DNA from: Erythrobacter sp. SD-21
GTDB lineage: Bacteria; Pseudomonadota; Alphaproteobacteria; Sphingomonadales; Sphingomonadaceae
DNA: 64,000 nt
Assembly (NCBI RefSeq): GCF_000181515.1
Contig: NZ_ABCG01000001.1
Location: 637,776-701,775 of the forward strand
Reading direction: 5' to 3'
Shown here: positions 9,490 through 21,776 of the stretch, piece by piece
How the letters are laid out: each line of letters opens with the position of its first letter
Numbering within the stretch: position 1 is the first letter of the stretch
Notes under the pieces: generated by a model
The model's database searches: none
Told to the model about the DNA's origin: nothing
What the model saw: the letters and a program-made list of their open reading frames with translations, nothing else
Program-made: the position numbers and the translations under genes

Positions 9490-10170
9490 ATGTTCATCGG
9501 ACATTTCGCCCCTGCCCTCGCCGCGCGAGCCATTACCAGCGAAGCGCCCAAATTGGGCACATTGTTCGTTGCGGCGCAGATGGTCGATATCGCCTTCTTC
9601 CTGCTGGTCATGGGCGGCGTGGAGCATTTGCGGATCACGCCCGGAATTACAGCGATGAACCCGCTCGACCTCTACGATTACCCAATAACCCACAGTCTTG
9701 CCGGCACGGCCGCCTGGGCCGTGGCCTTCGGGCTGATCGTGGCGATCGTCCTGCGCAACGCGGTGGCGGCGACCTGGGCAGCCATCGTGGTGCTTTCACA
9801 CTGGATACTCGACTGGGTAAGCCACCGTCCCGACCTGACCCTTGCCGGAGGGACGGAGCGCTACGGGCTGGGCCTGTGGAACCAGCCCCTGCTGGCCATG
9901 GCGGTGGAACTGGGCATCTTCGGCCTCGCCTTCTGGTGGTATGTGAAGCGCACTAAGGGCCCTTCGCTGCCGCCACTGATCCTCGCCGCCGTCATGCTGG
10001 TGCTCCAGGCCTACAACTGGTTCGGTCCTGAGCCGGTCGATGCCGGCCCGGGTTTCCTGCTGCTCGGCCTCTTCGCCTTTGCTCTGATGATCGTGTTCGC
10101 CTCGTGGGTCGGTTCGACCCGCTGGCATCGGAATGAGCTGGGCCTGGGGGTCGCCAGTCCGCCGATCTGA
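9490..10170 (+). CDS. Membrane protein with YdjM-like His/Asp motifs
   Basis: A 226-residue protein with about six hydrophobic segments. Histidines and aspartates sit at helix edges (HFAP near residue 5, HSLAG near 68, [12 protein letters not shown] near 100), a pattern reminiscent of the YdjM/DUF457 membrane-bound metal-dependent hydrolase group. No function is established and the hydrolase idea is inference from the motif layout. It lies just before purL without overlapping it. Confidence 0.7.
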   Translation: MFIGHFAPALAARAITSEAPKLGTLFVAAQMVDIAFFLLVMGGVEHLRITPGITAMNPLDLYDYPITHSLAGTAAWAVAFGLIVAIVLRNAVAATWAAIVVLSHWILDWVSHRPDLTLAGGTERYGLGLWNQPLLAMAVELGIFGLAFWWYVKRTKGPSLPPLILAAVMLVLQAYNWFGPEPVDAGPGFLLLGLFAFALMIVFASWVGSTRWHRNELGLGVASPPI

Positions 10171-10219
10171 AACGCTGCCATATTGCGCCCCGGCCCCGCT
10201 CCTTATAAGGGCGCGTGCC

Positions 10220-12454
10220 ATGAGCGAAATCACCCCCGACATCGTCGCCCAGCACGGCCTCTCCGAAGAAGAATACGACCGCGTCCTGCACGCCCTCGGC
10301 CGCGAGCCCAACCTCGTGGAATTGGGCATCTTTTCGGTCATGTGGAGCGAGCACTGCTCCTACAAGTCCTCGCGGCTCCACCTTAAGAAGCTTCCAACCG
10401 AGGCGCCGTGGGTGATCTGCGGACCGGGCGAGAACGCGGGCGTGATCGATATCGGCGACGGGCAGGCGGCCATCTTCAAGATGGAGAGCCACAACCACCC
10501 GAGCTACATCGAACCCTATCAGGGCGCGGCGACCGGCGTCGGCGGCATCCTGCGCGACGTCTTCACTATGGGCGCGCGCCCGGTGGCGAACGCCAACGCG
10601 CTGCGCTTCGGCCGTCCCGACCATCCCAAGATGAAGCACCTCGTGCAGGGCGTGGTCGCAGGCATTGGCGGCTACGGCAATTGCGTTGGCGTGCCGACTG
10701 TGTGCGGCGAGACCAATTTCAATCCGGCCTATGATGGCAATATCCTCGTCAACGCGATGACGGTGGGCGTCGCCGATGCCGACAAGATTTTTTACAGCGC
10801 AGCGACCGGCGTCGGGAACCCGATCGTCTATGTCGGCTCCAAGACCGGGCGCGACGGTATCCACGGCGCGACCATGGCGTCCGCCGATTTCGAGGAAGAC
10901 GCCGACGCCAAGCGCCCCACGGTGCAGGTGGGCGACCCCTTCACCGAGAAGCTGCTCATCGAAGCGTGCCTCGAACTGATGGCGACCGACGCGATCGTCG
11001 CGATCCAGGATATGGGCGCCGCAGGCCTCACCTCCTCCAGCGTCGAAATGGCGACCAACGGCAAGGCCGGCATCCGCCTCGACATGGACAAGGTTCCCTG
11101 CCGCGAAGAGGGCATGACGCCTTACGAAATGATGCTGAGCGAGAGCCAGGAACGCATGCTCATGGTCCTGAAGCCTGGCAAGGAAGCGATGGCGGCGGCG
11201 ATCTTCGAGAAGTGGGAGCTCGATTTCGCAGTCATCGGCGAAGTTACCGATACGCAGCACATGGTCCTCGAATTCGGCGGCGAAGTTGTCTGCGACATTC
11301 CGCTCGGTCCTCTCGCAGCCGATGCGCCCGAATACGATCGCCCTTACCTTTCGAAAGAAGAATACACGACGTGGGCTGGCGTCGCTCCGATGACCAATCG
11401 CCCGGACACGGACGATGTCGGCGGCGACCTGATGAAGCTGCTTGCCTCGCCCAACCTCTCGTCGCGCAAGTGGATTTCCGAGCAGTACGACAGCCAGGTC
11501 GGCGCGGACACGCTCCAGACCGGTGGCGATGCAGGCGTGGTGCGCGTGCACGGCACGAAGAAGGCGCTGGCGATCAGCACCGACTGCACCCCGCGCTATG
11601 TCCACGCTGCCCCTTATGAAGGCGGCAAGCAGGCAATTGCCGAGGCCTATCGCAACCTCTGCGCAGTGGGCGCGCGACCGCTGGCGGTGACCAACTGCCT
11701 CAACTTCGCCAACCCGCAGCGCCCCGAAATCATGGCGCAGTTCGTCCACGCGCTGGAAGGCATGGGCCGCGCCTGCCGCGTGCTCGACTTCCCCGTAGTG
11801 AGCGGCAACGTCAGCCTCTACAACGAGAGCAAGGCGACCGGCGGCGGTTCGGCCATCCTGCCTACCCCCGCCATCGGCGGCGTTGGCCTGATCGACGACT
11901 ACGACCACATGATGACCATGCCGTTCAAGGCCGAGGGCGAGGCAATCTACCTCATCCATGCCGAGGAATGGGCAACCGCCGATCCGGAACGTTCGCACCT
12001 CGGCAAATCGCTTTGGCTCAAGGAAATCCACGGCCGCGACGAAGGCCGTACCCCGCCAACCGATCTCACAGTCGAGAAGAACGCGGGCAAGATCATCCTC
12101 CAGCTCATTGCCGACGGTCTTGTCAGCGCGGTCCACGATGTCTCGGACGGCGGCCTCGCCATCGCGCTGGCCGAAATGGCCATAGCTGGCGGTATCGGCG
12201 CCGATGTCGATTGGAACGAGGAGTATTCGAAGGCTGCATGGTGGTTCGGTGAAGATCAGGGCCGATACGTGATCACTGTCCCCGACACGCAGGCGCTCAA
12301 CGAAGCGCTTGCCGAGGGTACGGAGAACGACGAGACAGCGTCCATCGGTTTCCGCCGCATCGGCAAGACCGGCGGCTCCACGCTGTTCGGCAATTCGATC
12401 GACGAAATGCGCGCCGCACACCGCAGCTTCTTCGACGAGTGGATGGAGAACTGA
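10220..12454 (+). CDS. purL: Phosphoribosylformylglycinamidine synthase subunit PurL
   Basis: The small-form PurL of 744 residues, which works with separate PurS and PurQ subunits to convert FGAR to FGAM with glutamine-derived ammonia and ATP. Family blocks include [23 protein letters not shown] near the N-terminus, the KMESHNHPS metal/ATP segment, GDGRD-type [14 protein letters not shown], and [15 protein letters not shown] near the C-terminus. The ATG at 10220 fits the family N-terminus; earlier in-frame codons read unrelated sequence. purS and purQ are not in this window. Confidence 0.97.
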   Translation: MSEITPDIVAQHGLSEEEYDRVLHALGREPNLVELGIFSVMWSEHCSYKSSRLHLKKLPTEAPWVICGPGENAGVIDIGDGQAAIFKMESHNHPSYIEPYQGAATGVGGILRDVFTMGARPVANANALRFGRPDHPKMKHLVQGVVAGIGGYGNCVGVPTVCGETNFNPAYDGNILVNAMTVGVADADKIFYSAATGVGNPIVYVGSKTGRDGIHGATMASADFEEDADAKRPTVQVGDPFTEKLLIEACLELMATDAIVAIQDMGAAGLTSSSVEMATNGKAGIRLDMDKVPCREEGMTPYEMMLSESQERMLMVLKPGKEAMAAAIFEKWELDFAVIGEVTDTQHMVLEFGGEVVCDIPLGPLAADAPEYDRPYLSKEEYTTWAGVAPMTNRPDTDDVGGDLMKLLASPNLSSRKWISEQYDSQVGADTLQTGGDAGVVRVHGTKKALAISTDCTPRYVHAAPYEGGKQAIAEAYRNLCAVGARPLAVTNCLNFANPQRPEIMAQFVHALEGMGRACRVLDFPVVSGNVSLYNESKATGGGSAILPTPAIGGVGLIDDYDHMMTMPFKAEGEAIYLIHAEEWATADPERSHLGKSLWLKEIHGRDEGRTPPTDLTVEKNAGKIILQLIADGLVSAVHDVSDGGLAIALAEMAIAGGIGADVDWNEEYSKAAWWFGEDQGRYVITVPDTQALNEALAEGTENDETASIGFRRIGKTGGSTLFGNSIDEMRAAHRSFFDEWMEN

Positions 12455-12459
12455 GCTAG

Positions 12460-12792
<333 letters not shown>

Positions 12793-12793
12793 C

Positions 12794-13204
12794 ATGACCG
12801 CAGGCTATTCCGGAACCGCGCTCGCCAAGAAGCTCAACCTGCGCGACGGGCAGCGCGTATGGTTCGACGGCATGCCCGAGAACGTCATCGACGAGATCGA
12901 CGAATACGCGCTCGAACTTACCTTCGTCGACTGCCCCGAGGACCACCCAGACGCCGCGCATATATTCGTAACCGAGCGCGCCGCGCTTTCGGAGAAGCTG
13001 GAAGTGCTGCGACAGAGCATCGCACAGGACGGGCAAGTCTGGGTCAGCTGGCCCAAGCAGGGCTCCGGCGTTTCGACCGAGGTGGGCGAGCACGATGTGC
13101 GCTTGGCGGGCTTGGCGCTCGGCTTCGTCGACACGAAGAAATGCGCGGTGGACGAAACCTGGTCAGGTCTCAAATTCGCGATACGCAAGGAACTGCGCAC
13201 ATGA
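12794..13204 (+). CDS. DUF3052 family protein
   Basis: A 136-residue soluble protein. The N-terminal [13 protein letters not shown] and the C-terminal [23 protein letters not shown] are the recognised blocks of DUF3052, a family of unknown function. It overlaps the nitroreductase gene by 4 nt (ATGA), implying coupled translation. Confidence 0.8.
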   Translation: MTAGYSGTALAKKLNLRDGQRVWFDGMPENVIDEIDEYALELTFVDCPEDHPDAAHIFVTERAALSEKLEVLRQSIAQDGQVWVSWPKQGSGVSTEVGEHDVRLAGLALGFVDTKKCAVDETWSGLKFAIRKELRT

Positions 13205-13872
13205 AGGACCACGAGAGTGTCGCCTATTCGCTCGAACGGCTTGCTGACGACGATGCGGTCGCTCGCGCCCGCGCCATGCGCGACCGGCTGAAGCAGCGTC
13301 GCACCTGCCGTTATTTCTCCGACGAAGCTGTGCCGCGCGAAGTGATCGAGGCGGCCATCGAGGCGGCCGGCACCGCGCCCAATGGCGCCAACCACCAGCC
13401 CTGGCACTTCGCCGTGGTCTCCTCGTCCGACAAGAAGCGCGCGATCCGCGAGGCTGCAGAGGAAGAGGAGCGCAATTTCTATGCCGGCAAGGCGAGTAAT
13501 GAATGGCTCGACGCCCTCGCTCCGCTTGGCACGGACGAGGACAAGCCGTTCCTCGAAACCGCGCCGTGGCTGATCGTCGTCTTCGCCCAAAGGAAGGGCG
13601 GGATCGAAGAGGATGGCAAGACGCAAAACTATTACGTCAGCGAGAGCGTCGGCATCGCCTGCGGAATACTGATCGCAACGCTGCACGAGGCGGGCCTCGC
13701 CACGCTGACGCACACACCCTCGCCCATGGGCTTCCTGCGCGAAATCTGCGAGCGGCCGGAACACGAGAAGCCGCTCATGGTCGTGGTTGTCGGCCACCCG
13801 GAAGAGGGCGCCACCGTCCCGGCGCATGCCTTGAGGAAAAAGCCGCTGACGCAGATCGCGTCATGGCTGTGA
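13201..13872 (+). CDS. Nitroreductase family protein
   Basis: A 223-residue FMN-dependent oxidoreductase. The FMN-contacting [13 protein letters not shown] near residue 30, the [13 protein letters not shown] block (about 58-70) and the C-terminal segment with [14 protein letters not shown] are typical of the iodotyrosine-deiodinase-like branch of nitroreductases. The natural substrate is not predictable. The start ATG overlaps the stop of the DUF3052 gene. A REP-type inverted pair follows directly after the stop codon. Confidence 0.87.
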   Translation: MKDHESVAYSLERLADDDAVARARAMRDRLKQRRTCRYFSDEAVPREVIEAAIEAAGTAPNGANHQPWHFAVVSSSDKKRAIREAAEEEERNFYAGKASNEWLDALAPLGTDEDKPFLETAPWLIVVFAQRKGGIEEDGKTQNYYVSESVGIACGILIATLHEAGLATLTHTPSPMGFLREICERPEHEKPLMVVVVGHPEEGATVPAHALRKKPLTQIASWL

Positions 13873-13946
13873 TTCCCCGCGAAGGCGGGGATCTCAGGCA
13901 ATCAAAGGAAGACCAGAGGGCAGGAGACCCCCGCCTGCGCGGGGGG
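13871..13946. repeat. REP-like inverted pair between convergent genes
   Basis: Two GC-rich palindromes (CCCCGC-gaag-GCGGGG at 13875-13890 and CCCCGC-ctgc-GCGGGG near 13929-13944) face each other across about 35 bp. Read in opposite directions the two units are nearly identical, including the flanking (a/g)tctc. This is the layout of a BIME/REP doublet and resembles a repeat class common in alpha- and betaproteobacterial intergenic regions. It sits between the convergent nitroreductase and coq4 genes and may end both transcripts. Confidence 0.75.
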
Positions 13947-13956
13947 GCACCAGAAA

Positions 13957-14790
13957 TTAAGCCGCCAGCTTCTGCGACTCGGCTGGCTCGGCGAGAAGGT
14001 CGTAGGGGTCGATGCCCTCGCTGCGCCAGATGCGGTGGCATTCCTTGTACCAGTGCGGGTCCGGAATGTTGAACTTCGCGCGTGCTTCCGCGAGGTCTGT
14101 TGCCAGCAATTCGCAGATCGACATGGCGACCAGCGGCGGACAGGCAACGCCTGTCTTGTGCGCCTGGCGGCAGGCTTTGAAGACCGGAGCCGCGCTCTTC
14201 ACCGTTTTCTTGATCTGCAGCGCCCCAGCATAGCCGATGAGCAAGTGGCCGTGGCTCGGGCTTTGGCCGTGGGTGAAAAGCAGGACGCACTGTTCTCCCA
14301 GTCCATCGCGGCCATAGCCGGTGAGGACATGCATCAGATCATGCGTATCGCGCTGGCGGAAACCGAACCATTCGACGAGGTCGCCATATTTCGGATTGCC
14401 CAGCTTCTCCGCCTCCTCGACCAGTCCGGCGGCGGACAGGCCTTCGCTCTCCATGAAATCGCAATAGGCATGCGCGACGCTACCCTTGGGCAGTTTGCGC
14501 AGGGCTGCATGGTCATCGAGGATCGGCGGGAGATAGGGTTCGTCCGAGCGCAGCTTCTCGCCATGCTCGCTCAGCGTCAGCGCGCGGACGCGGGGTATGA
14601 AGGTCTTGCTCGGCAGCGATTCGAAGATCTTGAAGACGTGGCTGGTTTCTTCCTTGTCCTTCAGCAGGTCGCGGAAATGGCCATAGGCCTTGGGCAGCGA
14701 ATATTTCGGCTCAGGACGACGCGGGTCGCGCAGGATCGTGCCGTCGCTGGCGCATTCGATATCGGGGGCAAGCTGGGTCTGGTTGTTCAT
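13957..14790 (-). CDS. Coq4 family protein (ubiquinone biosynthesis)
   Basis: A 277-residue Coq4 homologue. The defining metal-binding motif HDxxH-x11-E is present as H150, D151, H154 and E166 (RDTHDLMHVLTGYG...E). Eukaryotic Coq4 organises the coenzyme Q synthesis complex and has been linked to C1 decarboxylation/hydroxylation of the ring; the bacterial proteins are presumed to act in ubiquinone synthesis. It is a single-gene unit with no ubi genes beside it. Confidence 0.88.
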   Translation of the reverse strand: MNNQTQLAPDIECASDGTILRDPRRPEPKYSLPKAYGHFRDLLKDKEETSHVFKIFESLPSKTFIPRVRALTLSEHGEKLRSDEPYLPPILDDHAALRKLPKGSVAHAYCDFMESEGLSAAGLVEEAEKLGNPKYGDLVEWFGFRQRDTHDLMHVLTGYGRDGLGEQCVLLFTHGQSPSHGHLLIGYAGALQIKKTVKSAAPVFKACRQAHKTGVACPPLVAMSICELLATDLAEARAKFNIPDPHWYKECHRIWRSEGIDPYDLLAEPAESQKLAA

Positions 14791-14851
14791 GCGGCGTCTC
14801 TACTGACAGGAATGTCAATATACCGTTTAAGTTCCGGAATTGAAACCTAGT

Positions 14852-15736
14852 TCAGCCCATCACCCATTCGGTTTCCGGAATGCCGAGCAGTTTCAGCACC
14901 GCTGTCAGGTCCTTGCTGACAATCCGCCCGTTGGCCGCATCGCGCGCCTTGGGCTTGGCGCGATAGGCAATGCCGTAGTCCGCCGCTTCGATCATCGGGA
15001 TGTCGTTGGCGCCGTCTCCCGTCGCGAGCACACGCGCGCCCTCGCCCAGTTTGCCGCGCTCCTCTTCGAGCGTGGCGAGCTTGGTCGAGGCATCGCTGAC
15101 CGGCCCGGCGAGCGCCCCTGTAAGCTGCCCTTTCGATACCGCCAGCCGGTTTCCGACTACGCGATCGAACCCCAATTGTTCGCCCACGCGATCGGCGAAA
15201 TGATGGAAGCCGCCGGTCACGAGCACCGTACGGCAGCCCTTCGACTTCAGCGTCTGCACCAGCGTGCGAGCGCCCGCCACCGGGGCGATGCGCTCGGCAA
15301 GGCAATTGTCGATCGCGCGTTCGCCCAGCCCTTCGAGCAAGCCGACGCGCTCACGCAGCGCACTTTCAAACTCGAGCTCGCCGCGCATGGCGCGCTCCGT
15401 GATCTCGGCGACCTTGTCCTTGATCCCGGCGAAATCGGCCAGCTCGTCGATACATTCCTGCCCGATCATGGTCGAATCCATGTCCGACACGAATAGGTGG
15501 GGTATCTCGATCGCGTGATCGGCCACCAGCAGGTCGCTCTCGCCGAAATGCTCGGTCATGATAGCGGCGACCTGTTTCGCATCGCCATGCGGCAGCGAGA
15601 CTTCCAGCACATCGCTGCAGAAATCGAGCATGGCGGCCGCGGCCACCGGCATGCCAGCCTGGCCGAGCGCCGCGCTCGCCGCGTCGAGGCGGGTTTCCAC
15701 ACCCGATGCCTCTGCTATCAGCCGTGCGATGAGCAT
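14852..15736 (-). CDS. serB: Phosphoserine phosphatase
   Basis: A 294-residue HAD-superfamily SerB, the last step of serine synthesis. Motif I is SDMDSTM with catalytic D85 and D87; motif III/IV is [10 protein letters not shown] followed by AYRAKPK. An N-terminal ACT-like region of about 75 residues precedes the catalytic domain. The ATG at 15736 has a good ribosome-binding site (AGGGGA, 7-nt spacing). Its start codon lies only 3 bp from the miaA start on the other strand, so its ribosome-binding site and any promoter lie inside miaA. Confidence 0.93.
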   Translation of the reverse strand: MLIARLIAEASGVETRLDAASAALGQAGMPVAAAAMLDFCSDVLEVSLPHGDAKQVAAIMTEHFGESDLLVADHAIEIPHLFVSDMDSTMIGQECIDELADFAGIKDKVAEITERAMRGELEFESALRERVGLLEGLGERAIDNCLAERIAPVAGARTLVQTLKSKGCRTVLVTGGFHHFADRVGEQLGFDRVVGNRLAVSKGQLTGALAGPVSDASTKLATLEEERGKLGEGARVLATGDGANDIPMIEAADYGIAYRAKPKARDAANGRIVSKDLTAVLKLLGIPETEWVMG

Positions 15737-16682
15737 CAATACGTCCCCTGAATTGCCACCTGTCGCGCTCATTGCAGGGCCGACCGCCAGCGGCAAGAGC
15801 GATCTCGCCGTGCGGCTGGGGCAGCAGTTGGAAGCGCAAGGGACGAAGGCCGTGGTGCTCAACGCCGATAGCGCGCAGGTCTATGCCGATCTGCGCGTCC
15901 TTTCGGCGCGCCCAAGCGAAGAGGAAATGGGCGGGATCGAGCACCGCCTGTTCGGCGCCTGGGACGGGGCGGTCGCCTGCTCGGCAGCCGACTGGGCGGC
16001 GGCGGTCAAACGCGAGATTGCGAGCCTGCATGCAGAGGGCGCGGTGCCGATCCTGTGCGGCGGGACGGGCCTTTATATGCGCACTCTGCTCGAAGGCATC
16101 GCCCCGGTGCCCGAGATTGATCCCGTTATCCGCGAGCAGGTGCGCGCGTTGTCTCAAGGCGAAGCGCGTGCGGCGCTCGAAACGGAGGACCCGGAGGCCG
16201 CCTCCCGCCTCGCGCCCGCCGATGCTTCCCGCACGACGCGGGCGCTGGAAGTCGTGCGCTCAACCGGTAGGACCTTGAAAGAGTGGCAAGCGCAAAAGAC
16301 GGGCGGGATCGGATCGCAGATCGACCTTTATCCCCTGCTCCTCCTGCCCGAACGCGAGTGGCTCTACGAACGCTGCGACCGGCGCTTTGTCCTGATGCTG
16401 GATGGCGGGGCCATTGGAGAGGTCGAGGCGCTGTTGGCGCGCCAGCTCGATCCCTCGCTTCCGGTCATGCGGGCCATCGGTGTGCCCGAGATCGCAAGCC
16501 TCCTCCAAGGCGATCTATCGCGGGATGAATGTATCTTCGCTGGCCAGCGCGCCACACGTCAGTACGCCAAGCGGCAATACACTTGGTTCAGGCACCAGCC
16601 ACCGGGATCGTGGCCGCGCGATCATAACAAAACTATCGACGGATACGATATTTTTGTTTCTTTGTTGCGCAAAGCAGGTTGA
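15729..16682 (+). CDS. miaA: tRNA dimethylallyltransferase
   Basis: MiaA, 317 residues. It adds dimethylallyl from DMAPP to A37 of tRNAs reading UNN codons. The P-loop is GPTASGKS (about residues 17-24), followed by NADSAQVY, the [11 protein letters not shown] segment and the C-terminal [14 protein letters not shown] block. The ATG at 15729 begins 12 residues before the first beta strand. It lacks a clear Shine-Dalgarno sequence and overlaps serB head to head by 8 bp, so a start slightly downstream cannot be excluded. Confidence 0.92.
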   Translation: MSINTSPELPPVALIAGPTASGKSDLAVRLGQQLEAQGTKAVVLNADSAQVYADLRVLSARPSEEEMGGIEHRLFGAWDGAVACSAADWAAAVKREIASLHAEGAVPILCGGTGLYMRTLLEGIAPVPEIDPVIREQVRALSQGEARAALETEDPEAASRLAPADASRTTRALEVVRSTGRTLKEWQAQKTGGIGSQIDLYPLLLLPEREWLYERCDRRFVLMLDGGAIGEVEALLARQLDPSLPVMRAIGVPEIASLLQGDLSRDECIFAGQRATRQYAKRQYTWFRHQPPGSWPRDHNKTIDGYDIFVSLLRKAG

Positions 16683-16707
16683 CAGGACACCATTCGTTTC
16701 CCATACG
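16679..16707 (+). promoter_or_regulatory. Putative promoter of the ilv operon
   Basis: TTGACA at 16679-16684 overlaps the miaA stop codon; 17 bp later CATACG (16702-16707) is a weak -10. Transcription would start near 16713, just before the strong hairpin that precedes ilvB. The -35 is perfect but the -10 matches only 3 of 6 positions. Confidence 0.4.
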
Positions 16708-16717
16708 AAAGGTCCAG

Positions 16718-16752
16718 TCGGCCCGGCGCTACGACCCCAGCGCCGGGCCGAT
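16718..16752 (+). promoter_or_regulatory. Strong 5' hairpin ahead of ilvB
   Basis: A perfect inverted repeat of about 13 bp (CGGCCCGGCGCT ... AGCGCCGGGCCG with flanking T/A) and an 8-nt loop lie 26 bp before the ilvB start. There is no U-run after it, so it is not a classical terminator. It could be a terminator of miaA acting with Rho, a leader structure of the ilv mRNA, or a stability element. No Ile/Val/Leu-rich leader peptide is visible before it. Confidence 0.5.
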
Positions 16753-16777
16753 TTGTGCCTAGTAATGGAGGAAACCC

Positions 16778-18526
16778 GTGTCGGAAGAGCGCAGCGGAGC
16801 TGCCATATTGATCGAATGCCTCAAGCGGCAGGGAGTCGAATTCGTGTTCGGCTATCCCGGCGGCGCGGTCTTGCCGATCTATGACGAACTCTTTGCCGAC
16901 AGCGACATCCGCCACATTCTCGTCCGCCACGAAGCAGGCGCGGCGCATGCTGCGGAAGGCTATGCCCGCTCCACCGGCAAGCCCGGCGTGGTGCTCGTCA
17001 CCAGCGGGCCCGGTGCGACCAATGCGGTTACCGGCATTGCCGATGCCTACATGGATTCGATCCCCATGGTGGTGATCACCGGACAGGTCCCCACGGGCCT
17101 GATCGGGACCGACGCCTTCCAGGAAGCCGATACGGTCGGCCTCACCCGCCATTGCTCGAAACATAATTACCTCGTGAAGGACCCCGAGCGGCTGCGCGCC
17201 ACTATCGAGGAGGCTTTCCGTATCGCCACGACCGGTCGCCCCGGTCCGGTCGTGGTCGACATCCCCAAGGACGTGCAGATCGCGCTCGCCAACTGGAGCG
17301 AACAGGAGGAAGCCCCCCTGCCCTCGCACCGCTACCAGCCCCGGCTGGTCGGCGCGGCTGATGAAATCGCGGAAGCGGTCGAAATGCTAGGTCAGGCAGA
17401 GCGTCCGGTCTTCTATACCGGCGGCGGCGTTATCAATGCCGGGCCGCGTGCTTCCGAATTGTTGCGCAAGCTCCAGCATGCGACCGGCGCGCCGGTGACC
17501 AGCACACTGATGGGCCTCGGTGCCTTCCCCGCGGACCATACCGACTGGCTCGGCATGCTCGGCATGCATGGAACCTTCGAAGCCAATATGGCGATGAACC
17601 GCGCCGACTTGATCGTTGCGATCGGAGCGCGTTTCGATGACCGCGTAACCGGCCGGCTTGATGCCTTCGCCCCGGAAGCGAAGAAGATCCACATCGATAT
17701 CGACCGGGCCAGCATCAACAAGATCGTGCCCGTCGATCTCGGCATCGTGGGCGATTGCGGCCATGTCCTCGAGCAGTTGCTGGAAGGCTGGGGCAGCCGC
17801 AAGGGCCGCGACCTTTCGGAATGGCAAGCGCGTATCCTCGGCTGGAAGGCGCGCGACTGCCTCGCCTATCCAGAGAAGTCCGAGCAAATCATGCCGCAGA
17901 AGAGCATCGAACGGCTCTTCGCGCTGACGAAGGATCGCGATCCGATCATCACCACCGAGGTCGGCCAGCACCAGATGTGGGCGGCGCAGTATTTCGGCTT
18001 CATGGGCCCGAACAAGTGGCTCACCAGCGGCGGCCTCGGCACGATGGGTTATGGCCTACCGGCTGCCATCGGCGCGCAGCTGGGCAATCCCGACAGCCTC
18101 GTGATCGACATTGCCGGTGAGGCGAGCATCCAGATGAATATCCAGGAGCTCGGCACCGCGAGCCAGTTCCGCCTGCCGGTGAAGGTGTTCATCCTCAACA
18201 ACGAATACATGGGCATGGTCCGCCAGTGGCAGGAACTGACCTATGAAAGCCGCTATTCGAACAGCTATTCGGACAGCCTGCCCGATTTCGTGAAACTGGC
18301 CGAGGCTTATGGCTGGAAGGGCATCCGCATCGACGACGAAAGCCAGCTCGACGCAGGCATCGAAGCCATGCTCGCGCATGACGGGCCGGTGATCGTCGAT
18401 TGCCAGGTGGCGAAGGAAGCGAACTGCTTCCCGATGATCCCCAGCGGCGCGGCGCATACCGACATGCTGCTCTACGGCGACCAGGTCGGCGGCACGATGG
18501 ACGACGAAGCAAAGGCACTGGTGTGA
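16778..18526 (+). CDS. ilvB: Acetolactate synthase large subunit
   Basis: The catalytic ThDP-dependent subunit, 582 residues, which condenses pyruvate with pyruvate or 2-ketobutyrate for valine, leucine and isoleucine. The N-terminal [14 protein letters not shown] with the catalytic-site Glu in [15 protein letters not shown], and the ThDP/Mg loop around AGEASIQMN-(24)-NN, are present; the usual GD of that loop reads GE here. GTG start at 16778 with a very good GGAGG site. Its stop overlaps the start of a 99-residue unknown gene that separates it from ilvN. Confidence 0.97.
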   Translation: MSEERSGAAILIECLKRQGVEFVFGYPGGAVLPIYDELFADSDIRHILVRHEAGAAHAAEGYARSTGKPGVVLVTSGPGATNAVTGIADAYMDSIPMVVITGQVPTGLIGTDAFQEADTVGLTRHCSKHNYLVKDPERLRATIEEAFRIATTGRPGPVVVDIPKDVQIALANWSEQEEAPLPSHRYQPRLVGAADEIAEAVEMLGQAERPVFYTGGGVINAGPRASELLRKLQHATGAPVTSTLMGLGAFPADHTDWLGMLGMHGTFEANMAMNRADLIVAIGARFDDRVTGRLDAFAPEAKKIHIDIDRASINKIVPVDLGIVGDCGHVLEQLLEGWGSRKGRDLSEWQARILGWKARDCLAYPEKSEQIMPQKSIERLFALTKDRDPIITTEVGQHQMWAAQYFGFMGPNKWLTSGGLGTMGYGLPAAIGAQLGNPDSLVIDIAGEASIQMNIQELGTASQFRLPVKVFILNNEYMGMVRQWQELTYESRYSNSYSDSLPDFVKLAEAYGWKGIRIDDESQLDAGIEAMLAHDGPVIVDCQVAKEANCFPMIPSGAAHTDMLLYGDQVGGTMDDEAKALV

Positions 18527-18821
18527 TGGTCATTTCGAAAGAACTCCCCGCCGATCTCGCGGCCAAGGCCCAGCGCCGCAACTGGTACACGCGCGAGAAC
18601 GCCGAGCAGCTGCTCGACTGGATCGAGGAGACCGGGCAGCGCTTCCTCGGCGTCGATGTCGCGCAGGCTCAGGACGATGGCAGCTGGCTGCTGATCGACG
18701 AAGGGCTCGACCTTTCGCGCCAGACCGAGAATTTCGAAGCCGTGCGCCGCGGTCGCCAATTCATCGGCGAGTACGATGGCGAAGGACGCATGTTCGCGCC
18801 CGTGTGGCAGGATCGGGGTGC

Positions 18822-18825
<4 letters not shown>
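18526..18825 (+). CDS. Unknown 99-residue protein between ilvB and ilvN
   Basis: A small soluble, acidic protein of 99 residues (no signal peptide or membrane segment) that I do not recognise. The start ATG overlaps the ilvB stop (TGATG) and its stop overlaps the ilvN start (ATGA), so it is translated as part of the ilv operon and is unlikely to be a chance frame. It has aromatic-rich patches (RRNWYTREN, LLDWIEE, FAPVWQD). A role tied to acetolactate synthase is only inference from position. Confidence 0.75.
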
Positions 18826-20385
<1,560 letters not shown>

Positions 20386-20433
20386 TCGATTGCCGCTTGT
20401 CCGCCACCGACCCCGCCGCAAGCCTCTAAAGTC

Positions 20434-21030
20434 ATGAACACTCTCGGATTTTCCTGCGCTTGCGGCGCAGTCACCGGCTCGATTGCCACGGCGACAACGG
20501 CTGAAGGCGATTTCGTCTACTGCCATTGCACCGATTGCCAGTCGGTTTCGAAATATCTGGGCGCGGAGGATCGTATTCTGGAACAGGCTGGGGGAACAGC
20601 GCTCTACCAGTCGCGCTGTGCCCGGCTCTCCATTGCGAGCGGCAAGGACAGGCTGGCCGGGCTCCACATGACCGACAAGCCGACGCTGCGGTGGTACGCG
20701 ACGTGCTGCAACACGCCGATGTTCAACACCTATGCCAACGGCAAGCTCCCTTACGTGACTACGCTTCTCGCCAATTGCGAGGCGGAAGGCCGCGCAGCGC
20801 TGGGCGAACCGATCGGACACCTCTTCCTGCAAGACGCTCCGGGCGATACCGAGGGTCTTGAACCGCTCTCCATGAATGCGCTGCTGCGCCGCTTCTTCAA
20901 GCGCATGGTCAAGGACACATTCAGCGGCGACCGGCGGCGAAATCCGCTCTTCGATGCCGAGACGCTCCAGCCGATCGCAAAGCCCAGGCGGCTCACCCCT
21001 GCCGAACGCGCGCAGCTTGCGGGGTCATAG
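20434..21030 (+). CDS. DUF6151 (GFA-like zinc) family protein
   Basis: A 198-residue protein with cysteines placed as in the GFA (glutathione-dependent formaldehyde-activating) fold: FSCACGAV near residue 9, CHCTDCQ near 29-35 and TCCNTPMFN near 88. The pattern predicts two structural or catalytic zinc sites. The C-terminal 60 residues are basic and unlike classical GFA. Such proteins are now grouped as DUF6151 with no known substrate. It begins 48 bp after ilvC. Confidence 0.75.
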   Translation: MNTLGFSCACGAVTGSIATATTAEGDFVYCHCTDCQSVSKYLGAEDRILEQAGGTALYQSRCARLSIASGKDRLAGLHMTDKPTLRWYATCCNTPMFNTYANGKLPYVTTLLANCEAEGRAALGEPIGHLFLQDAPGDTEGLEPLSMNALLRRFFKRMVKDTFSGDRRRNPLFDAETLQPIAKPRRLTPAERAQLAGS

Positions 21031-21031
21031 G

Positions 21032-21056
21032 GGAACAGTCCCTGCCGGATTCAGTT
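21032..21056 (+). promoter_or_regulatory. Possible EcfG-type promoter of the YceI gene
   Basis: GGAAC at 21032-21036 and AGTT at 21053-21056 are separated by 16 bp, close to the alphaproteobacterial general-stress consensus GGAAC-N16/17-CGTT. It lies just after the DUF6151 stop and 33 bp before the YceI start. The first base of the -10 deviates, so support is moderate. Confidence 0.4.
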
Positions 21057-21088
21057 GCTTCAACAGACCGCTTGCCGAAAGGACATCC

Positions 21089-21730
21089 ATGAAAAAGCCC
21101 GCCCTGATCGCCCTCGCCACTCTCGCCAGCGGAACCTTCGCTCTGTCGTCGCTGACAGCGCAGGGCCAGGTTCCCGGCTCGGTGGAGATCAGCCGGGTCC
21201 AAGCCGGCGACTATGCGCTCGATTCCTCGCACACCCAGGTCGGATGGGAAGTCAGCCACTTCGGCTTCAACGATTACTTCGGGCTCTTCGGCGATATCGA
21301 AGGCACGCTGAGCCTCGACCCCGCCAATGTCGAAGCGGCGCAATTCGACATCACCATTCCGATCACCAGCGTCGCCGTCTCCAGCGACGGACTTCGCGAC
21401 CACCTGCTCCGGGCAGGCAAGGACGGTGCAGAGCCGGACTTCTTCGGTCCGGACCCGGCGCCAGCACGCTTCACTTCGTCTTCGGTCCGTCAGACCTCCG
21501 ACACCAGCGCCGTCGTGACAGGCCAACTGGCGATGAACGGCAACACGGGGCCTGTCACCATGCTGGTCGAATTTACTGGTGCCGGACAAAACCCGATGAA
21601 CCAGGCCGCAACGGTCGGTTTCCACGGTCGTGCGCGGATCGACCGGACCCGGTGGGGCATCGATTACGGCGCGCCGGCCGTCGGGACGACGGTGGATCTG
21701 AAAATCAGCGCGGCCTTCGAAAAGCGGTAA
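21089..21730 (+). CDS. YceI family periplasmic protein
   Basis: A 213-residue exported protein of the YceI lipocalin-like family, which binds isoprenoid or other amphipathic lipids. A signal peptide occupies about residues 1-27 (cleavage near LTAQG). Family blocks are YALDSSHTQVGWEVSHFGF, the paired GDIEGTLSLD strand and the C-terminal ARIDRTRWGIDYG. The upstream GGAAC-type element suggests general-stress expression. Confidence 0.9.
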   Translation: MKKPALIALATLASGTFALSSLTAQGQVPGSVEISRVQAGDYALDSSHTQVGWEVSHFGFNDYFGLFGDIEGTLSLDPANVEAAQFDITIPITSVAVSSDGLRDHLLRAGKDGAEPDFFGPDPAPARFTSSSVRQTSDTSAVVTGQLAMNGNTGPVTMLVEFTGAGQNPMNQAATVGFHGRARIDRTRWGIDYGAPAVGTTVDLKISAAFEKR

Positions 21731-21776
21731 TTCGGCCCTCGACAAGCTCCCCTCCTCCGGTCATGTCAGGTCCGGT

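Noticed and set aside
9992..12421. Long open frame antisense to purL (about 800 codons)
   Set aside because: It is fully opposite a clear purL, is His/Asp/Arg/Gly-rich without domains, and is the usual by-product of GC-rich third positions.
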